Positions 11,021 to 26,994 of a stretch of 64,000 nucleotides of DNA are shown here, piece after piece. Under the pieces are notes generated by a model. The model saw only the letters and a list, made by a program, of their open reading frames with translations, was not told where the DNA came from and did no database searches. The stretch is from Rhodobacter sp. SGA-6-6 (lineage in GTDB: Bacteria > Pseudomonadota > Alphaproteobacteria > Rhodobacterales > Rhodobacteraceae): positions 548,759-612,758 of the forward strand of contig NZ_JAAKGP010000002.1 in NCBI RefSeq assembly GCF_011043545.1. The letters are read 5' to 3'. A program made the position numbers and the translations under genes. Numbering within the stretch: the stretch's first letter is position 1; each line of letters opens with the position of its first letter.

Positions 11021-11392
11021 TCACTTCGGACGCTTGGCGCCGTATTTCGAGCGGCGCTGACGACGGTCTTTGACGCCCTGGGTATCCAGAACGCCGCGCA
11101 GGATGTGGTAACGCACACCCGGAAGGTCTTTCACCCGGCCGCCGCGGATCAGCACGACGCTGTGTTCCTGCAGGTTGTGCTTCTCGCCGGGGATGTAGCT
11201 GATCACCTCGAAGCCGTTGGTCAGCCGCACCTTGGCGACTTTCCGCATGGCCGAGTTCGGCTTCTTCGGGGTGGTGGTGTAGACGCGGGTGCAGACCCCG
11301 CGCTTCTGCGGGCAGGATTCCAGGTGCTGCGACTTGGACTTCCGCACGTTCGCTTCCCGGGGCTTCCGGATCAGCTGTTGAATCGTCGGCAT
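11021..11392 (-). CDS. rpsL: 30S ribosomal protein S12
   Basis: A 123-residue S12 with [13 protein letters not shown], the decoding-centre loop [20 protein letters not shown] carrying the Lys linked to streptomycin response, the [16 protein letters not shown] loop and the [14 protein letters not shown] tail. It is the first gene of the str operon and is preceded by a promoter about 210 bases upstream. Confidence 0.98.
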   Translation of the reverse strand: MPTIQQLIRKPREANVRKSKSQHLESCPQKRGVCTRVYTTTPKKPNSAMRKVAKVRLTNGFEVISYIPGEKHNLQEHSVVLIRGGRVKDLPGVRYHILRGVLDTQGVKDRRQRRSKYGAKRPK

Positions 11393-11608
11393 TCACGTTC
11401 CTCGTTTCGATACTCGCACCCATGCCTTGTGGTGCGCCGCTTCTCGACCATGCCTTGCGCGAATCGCAAAACACGAACACCGCCCCCACCGCCCAACGGA
11501 CGGTGACGCGGTGGACTTCCAGAGGATCGGGGCGGGAAGCCCGGATCATGACCACTTCAAGCGCTCTGACCCCGGAAAAAGGAATCCTCCCTGCCCAAGG
11601 TGAGGCGG

Positions 11609-11637
11609 GCTATAGGGGGAGTCGCAGGGGTTGTCAA
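11609..11637 (-). promoter_or_regulatory. Sigma-70 type promoter for the rpsL-rpsG-fusA-tuf operon
   Basis: On the minus strand a perfect -35 TTGACA (11632-11637) is followed after 17 bases by TATAGC (11609-11614). It points toward rpsL and predicts a leader of about 210 bases. The remainder of the 11393-11608 gap shows no gene or strong hairpin. Confidence 0.8.
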
Positions 11638-11672
11638 CTGCGGGTCCGGGGGCGCGGCCTCCGCCGGCGCCG

Positions 11673-12566
11673 TCAAGATTTCCGCGCAGAAACCGTCCTC
11701 CGCCGCAGCGCGCGTTCCCGCATCAGCGTGAAGATCCCCGCCCCCACCACGATGGTGGCGCCGAGCAGCGTCCAGCCGTCCGGCAGGTTGCCGAAGATCG
11801 CATAGCCCAGCACGATCGCCCATAGCAGAGACGTATAGCGGAACGGCGCCACCAGCCCGATGTCGCCATGCCGCATCGCGGTGACCGAACTCAGGTAGCC
11901 GACGATCAGGAACAGCCCCGCGCCGAGGACCTTGCCGCCGTCCGGGCCGGTCATCGGCTGCCAGCCCTCGGCCGCGGTGCCGATCCAGCCCATCACCGCC
12001 ACCGCCACCGCCGCACCCAGGGCCACCAGCGCCGAGGGCACCTGTCCCTGCAACGGCCGCACCGACAGGTCGCGCACCACCACGAAGGCCACCGAGGCCA
12101 GCCCCAGCAGGGCATAGCGGTCGAAGCCCTCGGTCCCCGGCCGGATGATCATCATCACCCCGGCGAAGCCGACCAGGATCGCCGTCATCCGCCGCCAGCC
12201 GATCTTGTCGCCGTAGACCAGTGCCGCGGCCAGCGTCACCGCCAGCGGCAGCACCTGCAGGATCGCCGACAGGTTCGCCAGCGGCATGTGCAGGAGCGCG
12301 GTCAGGAACAACAGCGTCGAGACCACGTCGGCCAGCGACCGCAACAGGATCAGCCAGCCGTCCTTGCGCGGCAGCCGGTAGCGGAAGGCCCCCGTCGCCC
12401 AGGCCAGCAGGCCGAGGCCCGCGACCGAGATCACCCCGCGCAGCGCGATGGCCTGATAGAGCGGCAGCGTCCGGGTCACATCCTTCATGAAGGTGTCGTT
12501 GATGGTGAAAGCCGCCATCGACAGGCACATGAAAAGGATGCCCCGCAAATTCTCGGATACCGGCAC
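11673..12566 (-). CDS. EamA/DMT-family transporter
   Basis: A 297-residue membrane protein with about ten hydrophobic segments arranged as two five-helix EamA repeats (first around LFMCLSMAAFTIND..., second around ALLGLASVAFVVVRDLSV...). DMT proteins export amino acids and other metabolites; no substrate can be assigned. GTG 12566 is preferred over the upstream in-frame ATG at 12668 because AAGGGGAAAT lies 5-8 bases before it, and the upstream extension is a basic non-membrane stretch that would overlap the divergent promoter region. It stands alone between the str operon promoter and a divergent flavoprotein gene. Confidence 0.85.
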   Translation of the reverse strand: MPVSENLRGILFMCLSMAAFTINDTFMKDVTRTLPLYQAIALRGVISVAGLGLLAWATGAFRYRLPRKDGWLILLRSLADVVSTLLFLTALLHMPLANLSAILQVLPLAVTLAAALVYGDKIGWRRMTAILVGFAGVMMIIRPGTEGFDRYALLGLASVAFVVVRDLSVRPLQGQVPSALVALGAAVAVAVMGWIGTAAEGWQPMTGPDGGKVLGAGLFLIVGYLSSVTAMRHGDIGLVAPFRYTSLLWAIVLGYAIFGNLPDGWTLLGATIVVGAGIFTLMRERALRRRTVSARKS

Positions 12567-12748
12567 CTGGATTTCCCCTTCCCTCGGCCCTTGGCTATCA
12601 GGCGGCACCGGCGGGCGGAAGCCCCCTCGCCTTGCCGCCCGGATTAGGCAGCACCTAACCGACAGCAAGGGAGAAATTGGTTTTCCCTATCCAGAGTCTC
12701 CCATACATGCTTTGGCCTGAAGCCACCCCAAGGGACAGGGAGAGCGGA

Positions 12749-13972
12749 ATGAGCGTCGAGACCATCCACACGCTGATCGTCGGCGGCGGCCAGGCCGGCA
12801 TCGCCATGAGCGAACATCTCTCCGACCGCGGCATCGACCATCTGGTGCTGGAGCGCGACCGGCTGGCAGAGAAGTGGCGGACCGGCCGCTGGGACAGCCT
12901 GGTCGCCAACGGCCCGGCCTGGCACGACCGCTTCCCCAACCTCAGCTTCGAGGGCGTCGATCCCTATGCCTTCGCCCCCAAGGACCGCATCGTCGAATAT
13001 TTCGAGGACTATGCCCGGCGGATCAGGATGCCCATCCGCTGCGGCGTCACGGTGAACGCGGTGACGCAACTGCCCGATGGCCGCTTCCGCGCCGAGACCA
13101 GCGAGGGCGTGTTCGAGGCCAGGAACATCGTCTCCGCCACCGGCCCGTTCCAGAAGCCGGTGATCCCGCCGCTGGTGCCCGAGGAGGCCGGGCTGGTCCA
13201 GATCCATTCCGCCGACTACAAGAACCCCGGCCAGTTGCCCGAAGGCGCGGTGCTGGTGGTGGGCGCCGGCTCCTCCGGCGTGCAGATCGCCGATGAACTC
13301 CTGCGCGCCGGCCGCAAGGTCTTTCTCTCGGTCGGCCCGCACGACCGCCCGCCGATCCGCTACCGCGGGCGGGATTTCGTCTGGTGGCTGGGGGTGCTCG
13401 GCAAATGGGACATGCCGGTGATGGCGCCGGGAACGGAACACGTCACCATCGCCGTCTCCGGCGCCCGCGGCGGCAAGACCGTCGACTTCCGCGACCTCGC
13501 CGCCCGCGGCATGGGGCTGGTCGGCCGGGCCGAGGGCTGGCGCGACGGCAAGCTGACCTTCGCCGGCGACCTTGCCGCGAACATCCAGGCGGGGGATGCC
13601 AACTACCTCTCGGTGCTGGACGAGGCGGACGCCTATCTGGAGGCGAACGGCATCGACCTGCCGCAGGAACCGGAAGCGCGGAAGATCGGGCCGCTTCCCG
13701 CCTGCGCGACGACCCCGGTGCGGGAACTGGACGTGAAGGCCGAAGGCATCGCCTCGATCATCTGGGCCACCGGTTATGCGCTGGATTTCTCCTGGCTGCA
13801 GGTCCCGGCCTTCGACGACAAGGGCCGCCCCGCCCACGACAAGGGCGTGGCCAGGGTGCCCGGACTTTATTTCGTCGGCATGTCCTGGCTGTCCTGCCGC
13901 GCCTCCGCCTTCATCTGGGGCGCCTGGCGCGACGCAAGGCGGCTGGCGGGACATATCGCCGAGCGGGGGTAG
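12749..13972 (+). CDS. Flavin-dependent monooxygenase-like NAD(P)/FAD oxidoreductase
   Basis: A 407-residue protein with two Rossmann signatures: GGGQAGIAMSEHL near residue 13 for FAD and GAGSSGVQIADELL near residue 172 for NADPH. It also has the ATG motif of FMO/YUCCA-type enzymes (IIWATGYALDFSW) and a WRTGRWDSL segment typical of the CzcO/indole-3-pyruvate monooxygenase-like group. It probably oxygenates a small nitrogen- or carbonyl-containing substrate, but the substrate is unknown. It is clearly different from the Tmm at 37573-38916. ATG 12749 is chosen because AGGGACAGGGAG precedes it. Confidence 0.75.
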   Translation: MSVETIHTLIVGGGQAGIAMSEHLSDRGIDHLVLERDRLAEKWRTGRWDSLVANGPAWHDRFPNLSFEGVDPYAFAPKDRIVEYFEDYARRIRMPIRCGVTVNAVTQLPDGRFRAETSEGVFEARNIVSATGPFQKPVIPPLVPEEAGLVQIHSADYKNPGQLPEGAVLVVGAGSSGVQIADELLRAGRKVFLSVGPHDRPPIRYRGRDFVWWLGVLGKWDMPVMAPGTEHVTIAVSGARGGKTVDFRDLAARGMGLVGRAEGWRDGKLTFAGDLAANIQAGDANYLSVLDEADAYLEANGIDLPQEPEARKIGPLPACATTPVRELDVKAEGIASIIWATGYALDFSWLQVPAFDDKGRPAHDKGVARVPGLYFVGMSWLSCRASAFIWGAWRDARRLAGHIAERG

Positions 13973-13980
13973 TCTGAGAG

Positions 13981-14200
13981 CGGGCGGGAACAGGCGAGGC
14001 ACTGCCTCGCCCCCGCCCGTGCGCGGCGGCTGCACCCGGAGACGGTGGCAGTCCTTAACCCCGAGAGGCCAGCGCCCGACCCGGCGGGCGAGAAGCGCCC
14101 GCCGAGGGCGGGGCGGGCGCTGGCCGGGCCTTTGGGGCCCGGCCGGGACAAGGGGAAGCGTTGCGCTGTGGCGAAGGCACGCGCCTTCGCCAAGAAGCCG
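13981..14200. repeat. Multi-hairpin intergenic repeat, copy B (inverted relative to copy A)
   Basis: Between the flavoprotein stop and the secE promoter lies a reverse-complement version of the element at 1433-1645. The same three palindromes are present in mirrored order: GGCGAGGCactGCCTCGCC near 13993-14011, the GGCCAGCGCCCG...CGGGCGCTGGCC structure near 14067-14125, and GGCGAAGGC...GCCTTCGCC near 14170-14191. The stretch 14062-14128 is identical to 1497-1563 inverted, while the flanks have diverged. No gene is credible in it. Confidence 0.85.
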
Positions 14201-14280
14201 AAGCCGTCCGGCGAGAGCAGAAGCCGACACCTGTTGAAGCCCATCTCCAGCAATCGTCGGCCCCTTCCCTGCCTCGGCGC

Positions 14281-14309
14281 TTGAATTCCGGCCCGGCATT
14301 CCGTATGTC
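14281..14309 (+). promoter_or_regulatory. Candidate promoter for secE-nusG-rplK
   Basis: TTGAAT (14281-14286), a 17-base spacer and TATGTC (14304-14309) lie 38 bases before the secE ATG. It would place the start of transcription near 14316. Based on consensus likeness only. Confidence 0.5.
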
Positions 14310-14346
14310 GCCAGCCGACCCCGGAATCCTGAAAGGCGGAAAGCCC

Positions 14347-14538
14347 ATGGCCCGCACCAACCCCCTCCAGTTCATGCAGCAGGTCCGCGGCGAGGTGGCC
14401 AAGATCCACTGGCCGTCCCGCCGCGAGGTGATGCTGACCACGGTCATGGTCTTCATCCTCGCCGCCCTTGCCGCAACCTTCTTCAGCCTGGTCGACCTGG
14501 CGATCCGCACCGGCCTGCGGCTGATCTTCGGCGCCTGA
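14347..14538 (+). CDS. secE: Preprotein translocase subunit SecE
   Basis: A 63-residue single-spanning SecE: MARTNPLQFMQQVRGEVAKIHWPSRREVMLTTVMV, with the conserved amphipathic E-x-x-K-I-x-W-P-S-R-x-E helix followed by one hydrophobic segment (about residues 33-53). It is part of SecYEG in the inner membrane. The longer reading frame starting at 14161 runs into the repeat; ATG 14347 is chosen because GAAAGGCGGAAAG precedes it and it gives the family length. Confidence 0.95.
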   Translation: MARTNPLQFMQQVRGEVAKIHWPSRREVMLTTVMVFILAALAATFFSLVDLAIRTGLRLIFGA

Positions 14539-14717
14539 GGGCCGAAGGGGCGGCCCGCCTGGCGCTTGCCCCTTGATCAATCGGTCGGCACCGGCTAATC
14601 CCCGGGCCAACCAAAGGACAACCGGCGCGCATCGATTCGGGGTGCGCGCTGTTTTTTGTTCCGGGCAAAAGACGACGGGGCGATCCGGTCCCGCAAGGCA
14701 GAAGGTGAAGTGAGGCC

Positions 14718-15251
14718 ATGGCAAAGCGCTGGTATTCGGTAAGCGTCCTCTCGAATTTCGAGAAGAAGATTGCCGATCAGATCAAGACTGCCGTGGAAGA
14801 CGCCGGTCTGCAGGACGAGATCGACGAAGTGCTGGTGCCCACCGAAGAGGTGATCGAGGTGCGCCGCGGCAAGAAGGTGACCTCGGAACGCCGCTTCATG
14901 CCGGGCTATGTGCTGGTCCACATGGAAATGTCGAACCGCGGCTACCACCTGATCAGCTCGATCAACCGCGTCACCGGCTTCCTCGGCCCGCAGGGCAAGC
15001 CGATGCCGATGCGCGACGCCGAGGTCAACGCGATCCTGAACCGGGTCGAAGAGGGCGAGGCGCAGCCGCGCAACCTGATCCGCTTCGACATCGGCGAGAA
15101 GGTCAAGGTCACCGACGGGCCCTTCGAGGGCTTCGACGGAATGGTCGAGGAAGTGGACGAGTCGCACAGCCGGCTGAAGGTCTCGGTCTCGATCTTCGGG
15201 CGGGCGACGCCCGTCGAACTGGAATTCACCCAGGTCTCGAAAGAGGCCTGA
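14718..15251 (+). CDS. nusG: Transcription termination/antitermination factor NusG
   Basis: A 177-residue NusG. The NGN domain is seen as KRWYSVSVLSNFEKKIADQI...ERRFMPGYVLVHMEMSNRGYHLI, then VTGFLGPQGKPMPM, and a C-terminal KOW domain, GEKVKVTDGPFEGFDGMVEEVD. NusG binds the RNA polymerase clamp and links to Rho or S10. It is separated from secE by 179 bases without a gene and precedes rplK in the standard order. Confidence 0.98.
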   Translation: MAKRWYSVSVLSNFEKKIADQIKTAVEDAGLQDEIDEVLVPTEEVIEVRRGKKVTSERRFMPGYVLVHMEMSNRGYHLISSINRVTGFLGPQGKPMPMRDAEVNAILNRVEEGEAQPRNLIRFDIGEKVKVTDGPFEGFDGMVEEVDESHSRLKVSVSIFGRATPVELEFTQVSKEA

Positions 15252-15341
15252 GGCGAAGCGCGTGGGAGGCGAGCCCCCTTCGGGGCGGCGGACCGGACCA
15301 CTAAACCGCGCCAGAGGGCGCTGTGAGAAGGAGTAGGCCAG

Positions 15342-15794
15342 ATGGCCAAGAAAGTCGCAGGCAGCCTCAAGCTGCAGATCAAGGCGGGTCAGGCGAACCC
15401 GTCGCCGCCCGTCGGCCCGGCCCTGGGTCAGCGCGGGCTGAACATCATGGCCTTCGTCAAGGAGTTCAACGCGAAGTCGGCGGACCTGCCGCCCGGCACG
15501 CCGACCCCGACGATCATCACCTATTACGTCGACAAGTCGTTCAGCATGGAGCTGAAGACGCCGCCGGCCTCGTTCCTGGTGAAGGAAGCCGCCGGCCTGA
15601 AGCCGCAGGGCAAGCGCAACCGCACCAAGGGCTCGGCCAAGCCGGGCCGCGAAGTGGCGGGCACGATCAGCGCGGCGCAGGTCCGCAAGATCGCCGAGAC
15701 CAAGATGAAGGACCTCAACGCCAACACCGTCGAGGCGGCGATGAACATCATCCTTGGCGCTGCCAAGTCCTGCGGCATCGAAGTGAAGGGCTGA
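15342..15794 (+). CDS. rplK: 50S ribosomal protein L11
   Basis: A 150-residue L11 with [37 protein letters not shown], the proline-rich linker region and the rRNA-binding C-terminal domain [26 protein letters not shown], ending [19 protein letters not shown]. It forms the L11 stalk base where GTPase factors dock. It is a few residues longer than the E. coli protein. It is preceded by GAAGGAG and followed after five bases by rplA. Confidence 0.98.
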   Translation: MAKKVAGSLKLQIKAGQANPSPPVGPALGQRGLNIMAFVKEFNAKSADLPPGTPTPTIITYYVDKSFSMELKTPPASFLVKEAAGLKPQGKRNRTKGSAKPGREVAGTISAAQVRKIAETKMKDLNANTVEAAMNIILGAAKSCGIEVKG

Positions 15795-15799
15795 TCATC

Positions 15800-16498
15800 A
15801 TGGCCAAGATCGCAAAGCGCGTGAAGAAGGCGCAGGAAGCCTTTGCCGGCAAGTCCAACCTCTCGGTCGAGGACGCCGTCAAGCTGGTGAAATCCGCGGC
15901 TTCGGCGAAATTCGACGAAACCGTCGAGATCGCGATGAACCTGGGCGTCGACCCCCGCCATGCCGACCAGATGGTCCGCGGCGTCTGCCTGCTGCCGAAC
16001 GGCACCGGCAAGACCGTGCGCGTGGCCGTCTTCGCCCGCGGCGCCAAGGCCGATGAGGCCAAGGCGGCGGGTGCCGACATCGTCGGCGCCGAGGACCTGC
16101 TGGAAACCATCCAGGGCGGCAAGATCGAGTTCGACCGCTGCATCGCCACCCCGGACCTGATGCCGCTGGTCGGCCGTCTGGGCAAGATCCTGGGCCCGCG
16201 CAACCTGATGCCGAACCCCAAGGTCGGCACCGTGACGATGGACGTTAAATCCGCCGTCGAGGCCGCCAAGGGCGGCGAGGTGCAGTTCAAGGTCGAGAAG
16301 GCCGGCGTCATCCATGCCGGCATCGGCAAGGTGAGCTTCGCCGAGGACAAGCTGGCCGAGAACGTGCGCGCCTTCGTGGACGCCGTGACCCGGGCCAAGC
16401 CCTCGGGGGCCAAGGGCGCCTATGTGAAGAAGGTCTCGCTCTCCTCGACCATGGGTCCGGGCGTGTCGGTGGACCTGGCGACGACCGCGCAGGCGTGA
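15800..16498 (+). CDS. rplA: 50S ribosomal protein L1
   Basis: A 232-residue L1 ([61 protein letters not shown]; later [22 protein letters not shown]). L1 forms the mobile stalk at the E-site, and in E. coli represses the L11 operon by binding its mRNA. ATG 15800 is the family start; the larger frame from 15323 is an artefact of frame shadowing over rplK. Confidence 0.98.
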   Translation: MAKIAKRVKKAQEAFAGKSNLSVEDAVKLVKSAASAKFDETVEIAMNLGVDPRHADQMVRGVCLLPNGTGKTVRVAVFARGAKADEAKAAGADIVGAEDLLETIQGGKIEFDRCIATPDLMPLVGRLGKILGPRNLMPNPKVGTVTMDVKSAVEAAKGGEVQFKVEKAGVIHAGIGKVSFAEDKLAENVRAFVDAVTRAKPSGAKGAYVKKVSLSSTMGPGVSVDLATTAQA

Positions 16499-16764
16499 CC
16501 CGCCGCGGTGGGGCCCCGGCCCCACCCAACGAATTCCCGCGGCCCTCGGGCCAAGGGATGGCGGGGCGAAGGGGAGAGATCCTTTAGCCCCGTCCTGTCC
16601 GAGACGGCGGGTGGCGCGCAAACGCCTTAATATCCTGCCCGAGATGGGGAACGAGACGATCTCGCCTTCGGGCGGTCTTGCCTTCGGAACCCTGAAACGG
16701 ACCGAAACGCCCCTGCAAGGGGGCAGAAGTGAGCCGGGGGAAACCCCAATCTTGGAGTGGAACT
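16499..16764 (+). promoter_or_regulatory. rplA-rplJ intergenic leader (probable L10-leader / promoter region)
   Basis: The 266-base gap before rplJ holds GC-rich stem-forming pieces (for example ATCTCGCCTTCGGGCGGTCT near 16659) and AT-containing TTAATATCC near 16627. In many bacteria this position carries the mRNA structure bound by L10-L12 for feedback control. The role is inferred from position; a specific fold was not computed. Confidence 0.4.
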
Positions 16765-17280
16765 GTGGATAGAGCCGCAAAAGAGAAAGTGGTCGAGGAA
16801 CTCGGCCAGATCTTCGAAAGCTCTGGCGTCGTGGTGGTAGCCCACTACGCGGGAATGACGGTTGCACAGATGCAGGACCTGCGCGCGAAGCTGCGCGACG
16901 TGGGTGGGTCCGTGCGCGTTGCCAAGAACACGCTCGCCAAGATCGCCCTGGAAGGCAAGCCGGCCGCGAAGATGGCCGACCTGCTGACGGGCATGACCGT
17001 GCTGTCCTTCACCGAAGACCCCGTGGCTGCGGCCAAGGTCTGCGACGCCTATGCCAAGGGGAACGAGAATTTCGTGATCCTCGGCGGGGCGATGGGCGAC
17101 ACGATCCTGGACAAGGCCGGTGTGAAAGCCGTGGCCTCGATGCCGTCGCGTGAAGAGCTGATCGCTCAGATCGTGTCCTGCATCGGTGCGCCCGCCTCGA
17201 ACATCGCCGGTGCCATTGGCGCGCCTGCTTCGAACATCGCAAGCATCCTGTCGACCATCGAGGAGAAGGCCGCGGCCTGA
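16765..17280 (+). CDS. rplJ: 50S ribosomal protein L10
   Basis: A 171-residue L10 with [58 protein letters not shown] and a C-terminal helix that binds L12 dimers ([14 protein letters not shown]). GTG 16765 is chosen: GGAGTGG sits just upstream and the length fits the family. An earlier in-frame GTG at 16729 would add an unconserved 12-residue leader. A short internal duplication [20 protein letters not shown] is visible near the C-terminus (about residues 145-165). Confidence 0.96.
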   Translation: MDRAAKEKVVEELGQIFESSGVVVVAHYAGMTVAQMQDLRAKLRDVGGSVRVAKNTLAKIALEGKPAAKMADLLTGMTVLSFTEDPVAAAKVCDAYAKGNENFVILGGAMGDTILDKAGVKAVASMPSREELIAQIVSCIGAPASNIAGAIGAPASNIASILSTIEEKAAA

Positions 17281-17348
17281 CCCTCGCGTCTCGCGCGGGG
17301 GTTGTCCCCGCGTCGTTGGAACCCCATCTGAACTTACGGAAAGCAAAA

Positions 17349-17723
17349 ATGGCTGATCTGAACAAACTCGCCGAAGACATCGTCGGTCTGACCCTTCTGG
17401 AAGCCCAGGAACTGAAGACCATCCTGAAGGACAAGTATGGCATCGAGCCGGCCGCCGGTGGCGCCGTCATGATGGCTGCCGGTCCGGCCGCCGCGGCTGA
17501 AGCCGTGGAGGAAAAGACCGAGTTCGACGTCGTCCTGACCGACGCCGGCGCCAACAAGATCAACGTGATCAAGGAAGTGCGCGCGATCACCGGCCTGGGC
17601 CTGGTGGAAGCCAAGAACCTGGTCGAAGCCGGCGGCAAGGTGAAGGAAGGCGCTTCCAAAGCCGACGCCGAGGCGATGAAGAAGAAGCTCGAAGAGGCTG
17701 GCGCCAAGGTCGAGCTGAAGTAA
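17349..17723 (+). CDS. rplL: 50S ribosomal protein L7/L12
   Basis: A 124-residue L12. The N-terminal dimerisation domain is [35 protein letters not shown], followed by an Ala-rich hinge and the C-terminal domain [46 protein letters not shown] that recruits EF-Tu and EF-G. ATG 17349 follows ACGGAAAG. Codon use is highly biased, as expected for the most abundant ribosomal protein. Confidence 0.98.
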   Translation: MADLNKLAEDIVGLTLLEAQELKTILKDKYGIEPAAGGAVMMAAGPAAAAEAVEEKTEFDVVLTDAGANKINVIKEVRAITGLGLVEAKNLVEAGGKVKEGASKADAEAMKKKLEEAGAKVELK

Positions 17724-17759
17724 TCGGACGGTGCGGGACTTCCCGCTTCGCTGATTTCC

Positions 17760-17789
17760 GGCTGGGGACGGATCCTTCCGTCCCCAGCC
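17760..17789 (+). promoter_or_regulatory. Perfect 12-bp stem-loop between rplL and rpoB (attenuator or RNase III site)
   Basis: GGCTGGGGACGG (17760-17771) and its exact complement (17778-17789) enclose a 6-base loop, 36 bases after the rplL stop. No T-run follows (AAATCGCG). In E. coli this interval holds a partial terminator and an RNase III processing site that lower rpoBC expression relative to rplJL; the structure here suits the same role by analogy. The rest of the 246-base gap shows no gene. Confidence 0.7.
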
Positions 17790-17969
17790 AAATCGCGTCT
17801 TGAAAGGGGCTTTCGGGGAAAGCGTCTTTCCGGGTGCGACGACAGGTTCGGGAGCCGCCTGACGGGACAGGCGGCAGGTATGGAACCTCTCTCTCCCTCT
17901 CCGCCCAGGCGGCGCGCTTCCGTGGCCCGACGGAAGCCCGCCGCGGGAAAATGAAAGGTTACGAAGAGC

Positions 17970-22103
<4,134 letters not shown>

Positions 22104-22107
22104 GGAA

Positions 22108-22162
22108 CGGGTTTTCGCCGAAAACCCGGGCTTCCTGATTTTCGTCGAAAATCGGGAAGCCC
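22108..22162. repeat. Tandem palindromes between rpoB and rpoC
   Basis: Directly after the rpoB stop lies a 21-bp palindrome (CGGGTTTTCG-C-CGAAAACCCG, 22108-22128). It runs into a 35-bp near-perfect palindrome (22128-22162) whose core is GATTTTCG-T-CGAAAATC flanked by GGGCTTCC and GGAAGCCC. They share the TTTTCGnCGAAAA core with the palindrome at 5041-5061. They fold as two back-to-back hairpins in the mRNA and leave only about 37 bases before the rpoC ATG. Confidence 0.85.
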
Positions 22163-22199
22163 CTCCCTCTGAGCCCCGCGCCCTTTCAAGGAATTGGAA

Positions 22200-26438
<4,239 letters not shown>

Positions 26439-26471
26439 TCTTGCGGCCTTCGGGTCTGATGACGAAAGCAA

Positions 26472-26503
26472 AACCCCCGCCGGCCGCAAGGCCGGCGGGG
26501 GTT
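26472..26503 (+). terminator. Strong terminator after rpoC
   Basis: A 14-bp perfect stem (26472-26485 / 26490-26503) with a GCAA tetraloop, followed by CTTCGTTCC; on the opposite strand the flank is TTTTGCTTTCGTC, so it may act both ways. It separates the RNA polymerase operon from the convergent amine genes. Confidence 0.9.
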
Positions 26504-26529
26504 CTTCGTTCCGGCCCGGCGGCGGGCCG

Positions 26530-26916
26530 TCAGTCCGCCATGTTCACCAGCGTCAGCGCGGCGCGGCGGAAGGTGGCCATGATCTGCTTCGCCTCGGGCT
26601 GCGGCACGCCGGTCTCGGCCATCGCCTGTTCCATCAGCTCCAGCCAGTCCTCGGCATCCCGGGCGCGGATTTCCACATGGTCGTGGATCTCGCGCAGGTT
26701 CATGTGGCCGTGCTTCTCGTGGTAGTAGCGCCGCCCGCCGAAGAAGCCGCAGAGGAATTCGAACTGCTCGGGCCGGACATGGGCAAGACCGTGGCCCTTC
26801 AGGTGCATCTCCATGATCGTGCGGCCCTGCGGCACCGTCTCGATCAGGTCGTAGAACCTCTCGACCATGGCGCGGACCCGGGGCTCTCCCCCGATCCGGT
26901 CGATCATCGTCTGCAT
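26530..26916 (-). CDS. Group II truncated hemoglobin
   Basis: A 128-residue protein with the truncated-globin layout: [22 protein letters not shown], then [32 protein letters not shown], where the His in REIH is the likely proximal haem ligand, and [19 protein letters not shown]. Such proteins bind O2, NO or peroxide. It lies 78 bases downstream of tdm on the same strand and may be co-transcribed, which would couple a small haem protein to the oxygen-using methylated-amine pathway; that link is inference. ATG 26916 follows GGGAGG. Confidence 0.85.
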   Translation of the reverse strand: MQTMIDRIGGEPRVRAMVERFYDLIETVPQGRTIMEMHLKGHGLAHVRPEQFEFLCGFFGGRRYYHEKHGHMNLREIHDHVEIRARDAEDWLELMEQAMAETGVPQPEAKQIMATFRRAALTLVNMAD

Positions 26917-26994
26917 TGCGGGCCTCCCATTGCGGTCCCGCCCCCGGACGGGGGACAGCGGCGCCCCCTTCCTGCCGGGGGCGCCCCTTCTGTC

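Noticed and set aside
13867..14724. A 285-codon minus-strand frame across repeat copy B and secE
   Set aside because: Caused by palindromic repeat and GC bias; overlaps essential secE on the other strand.
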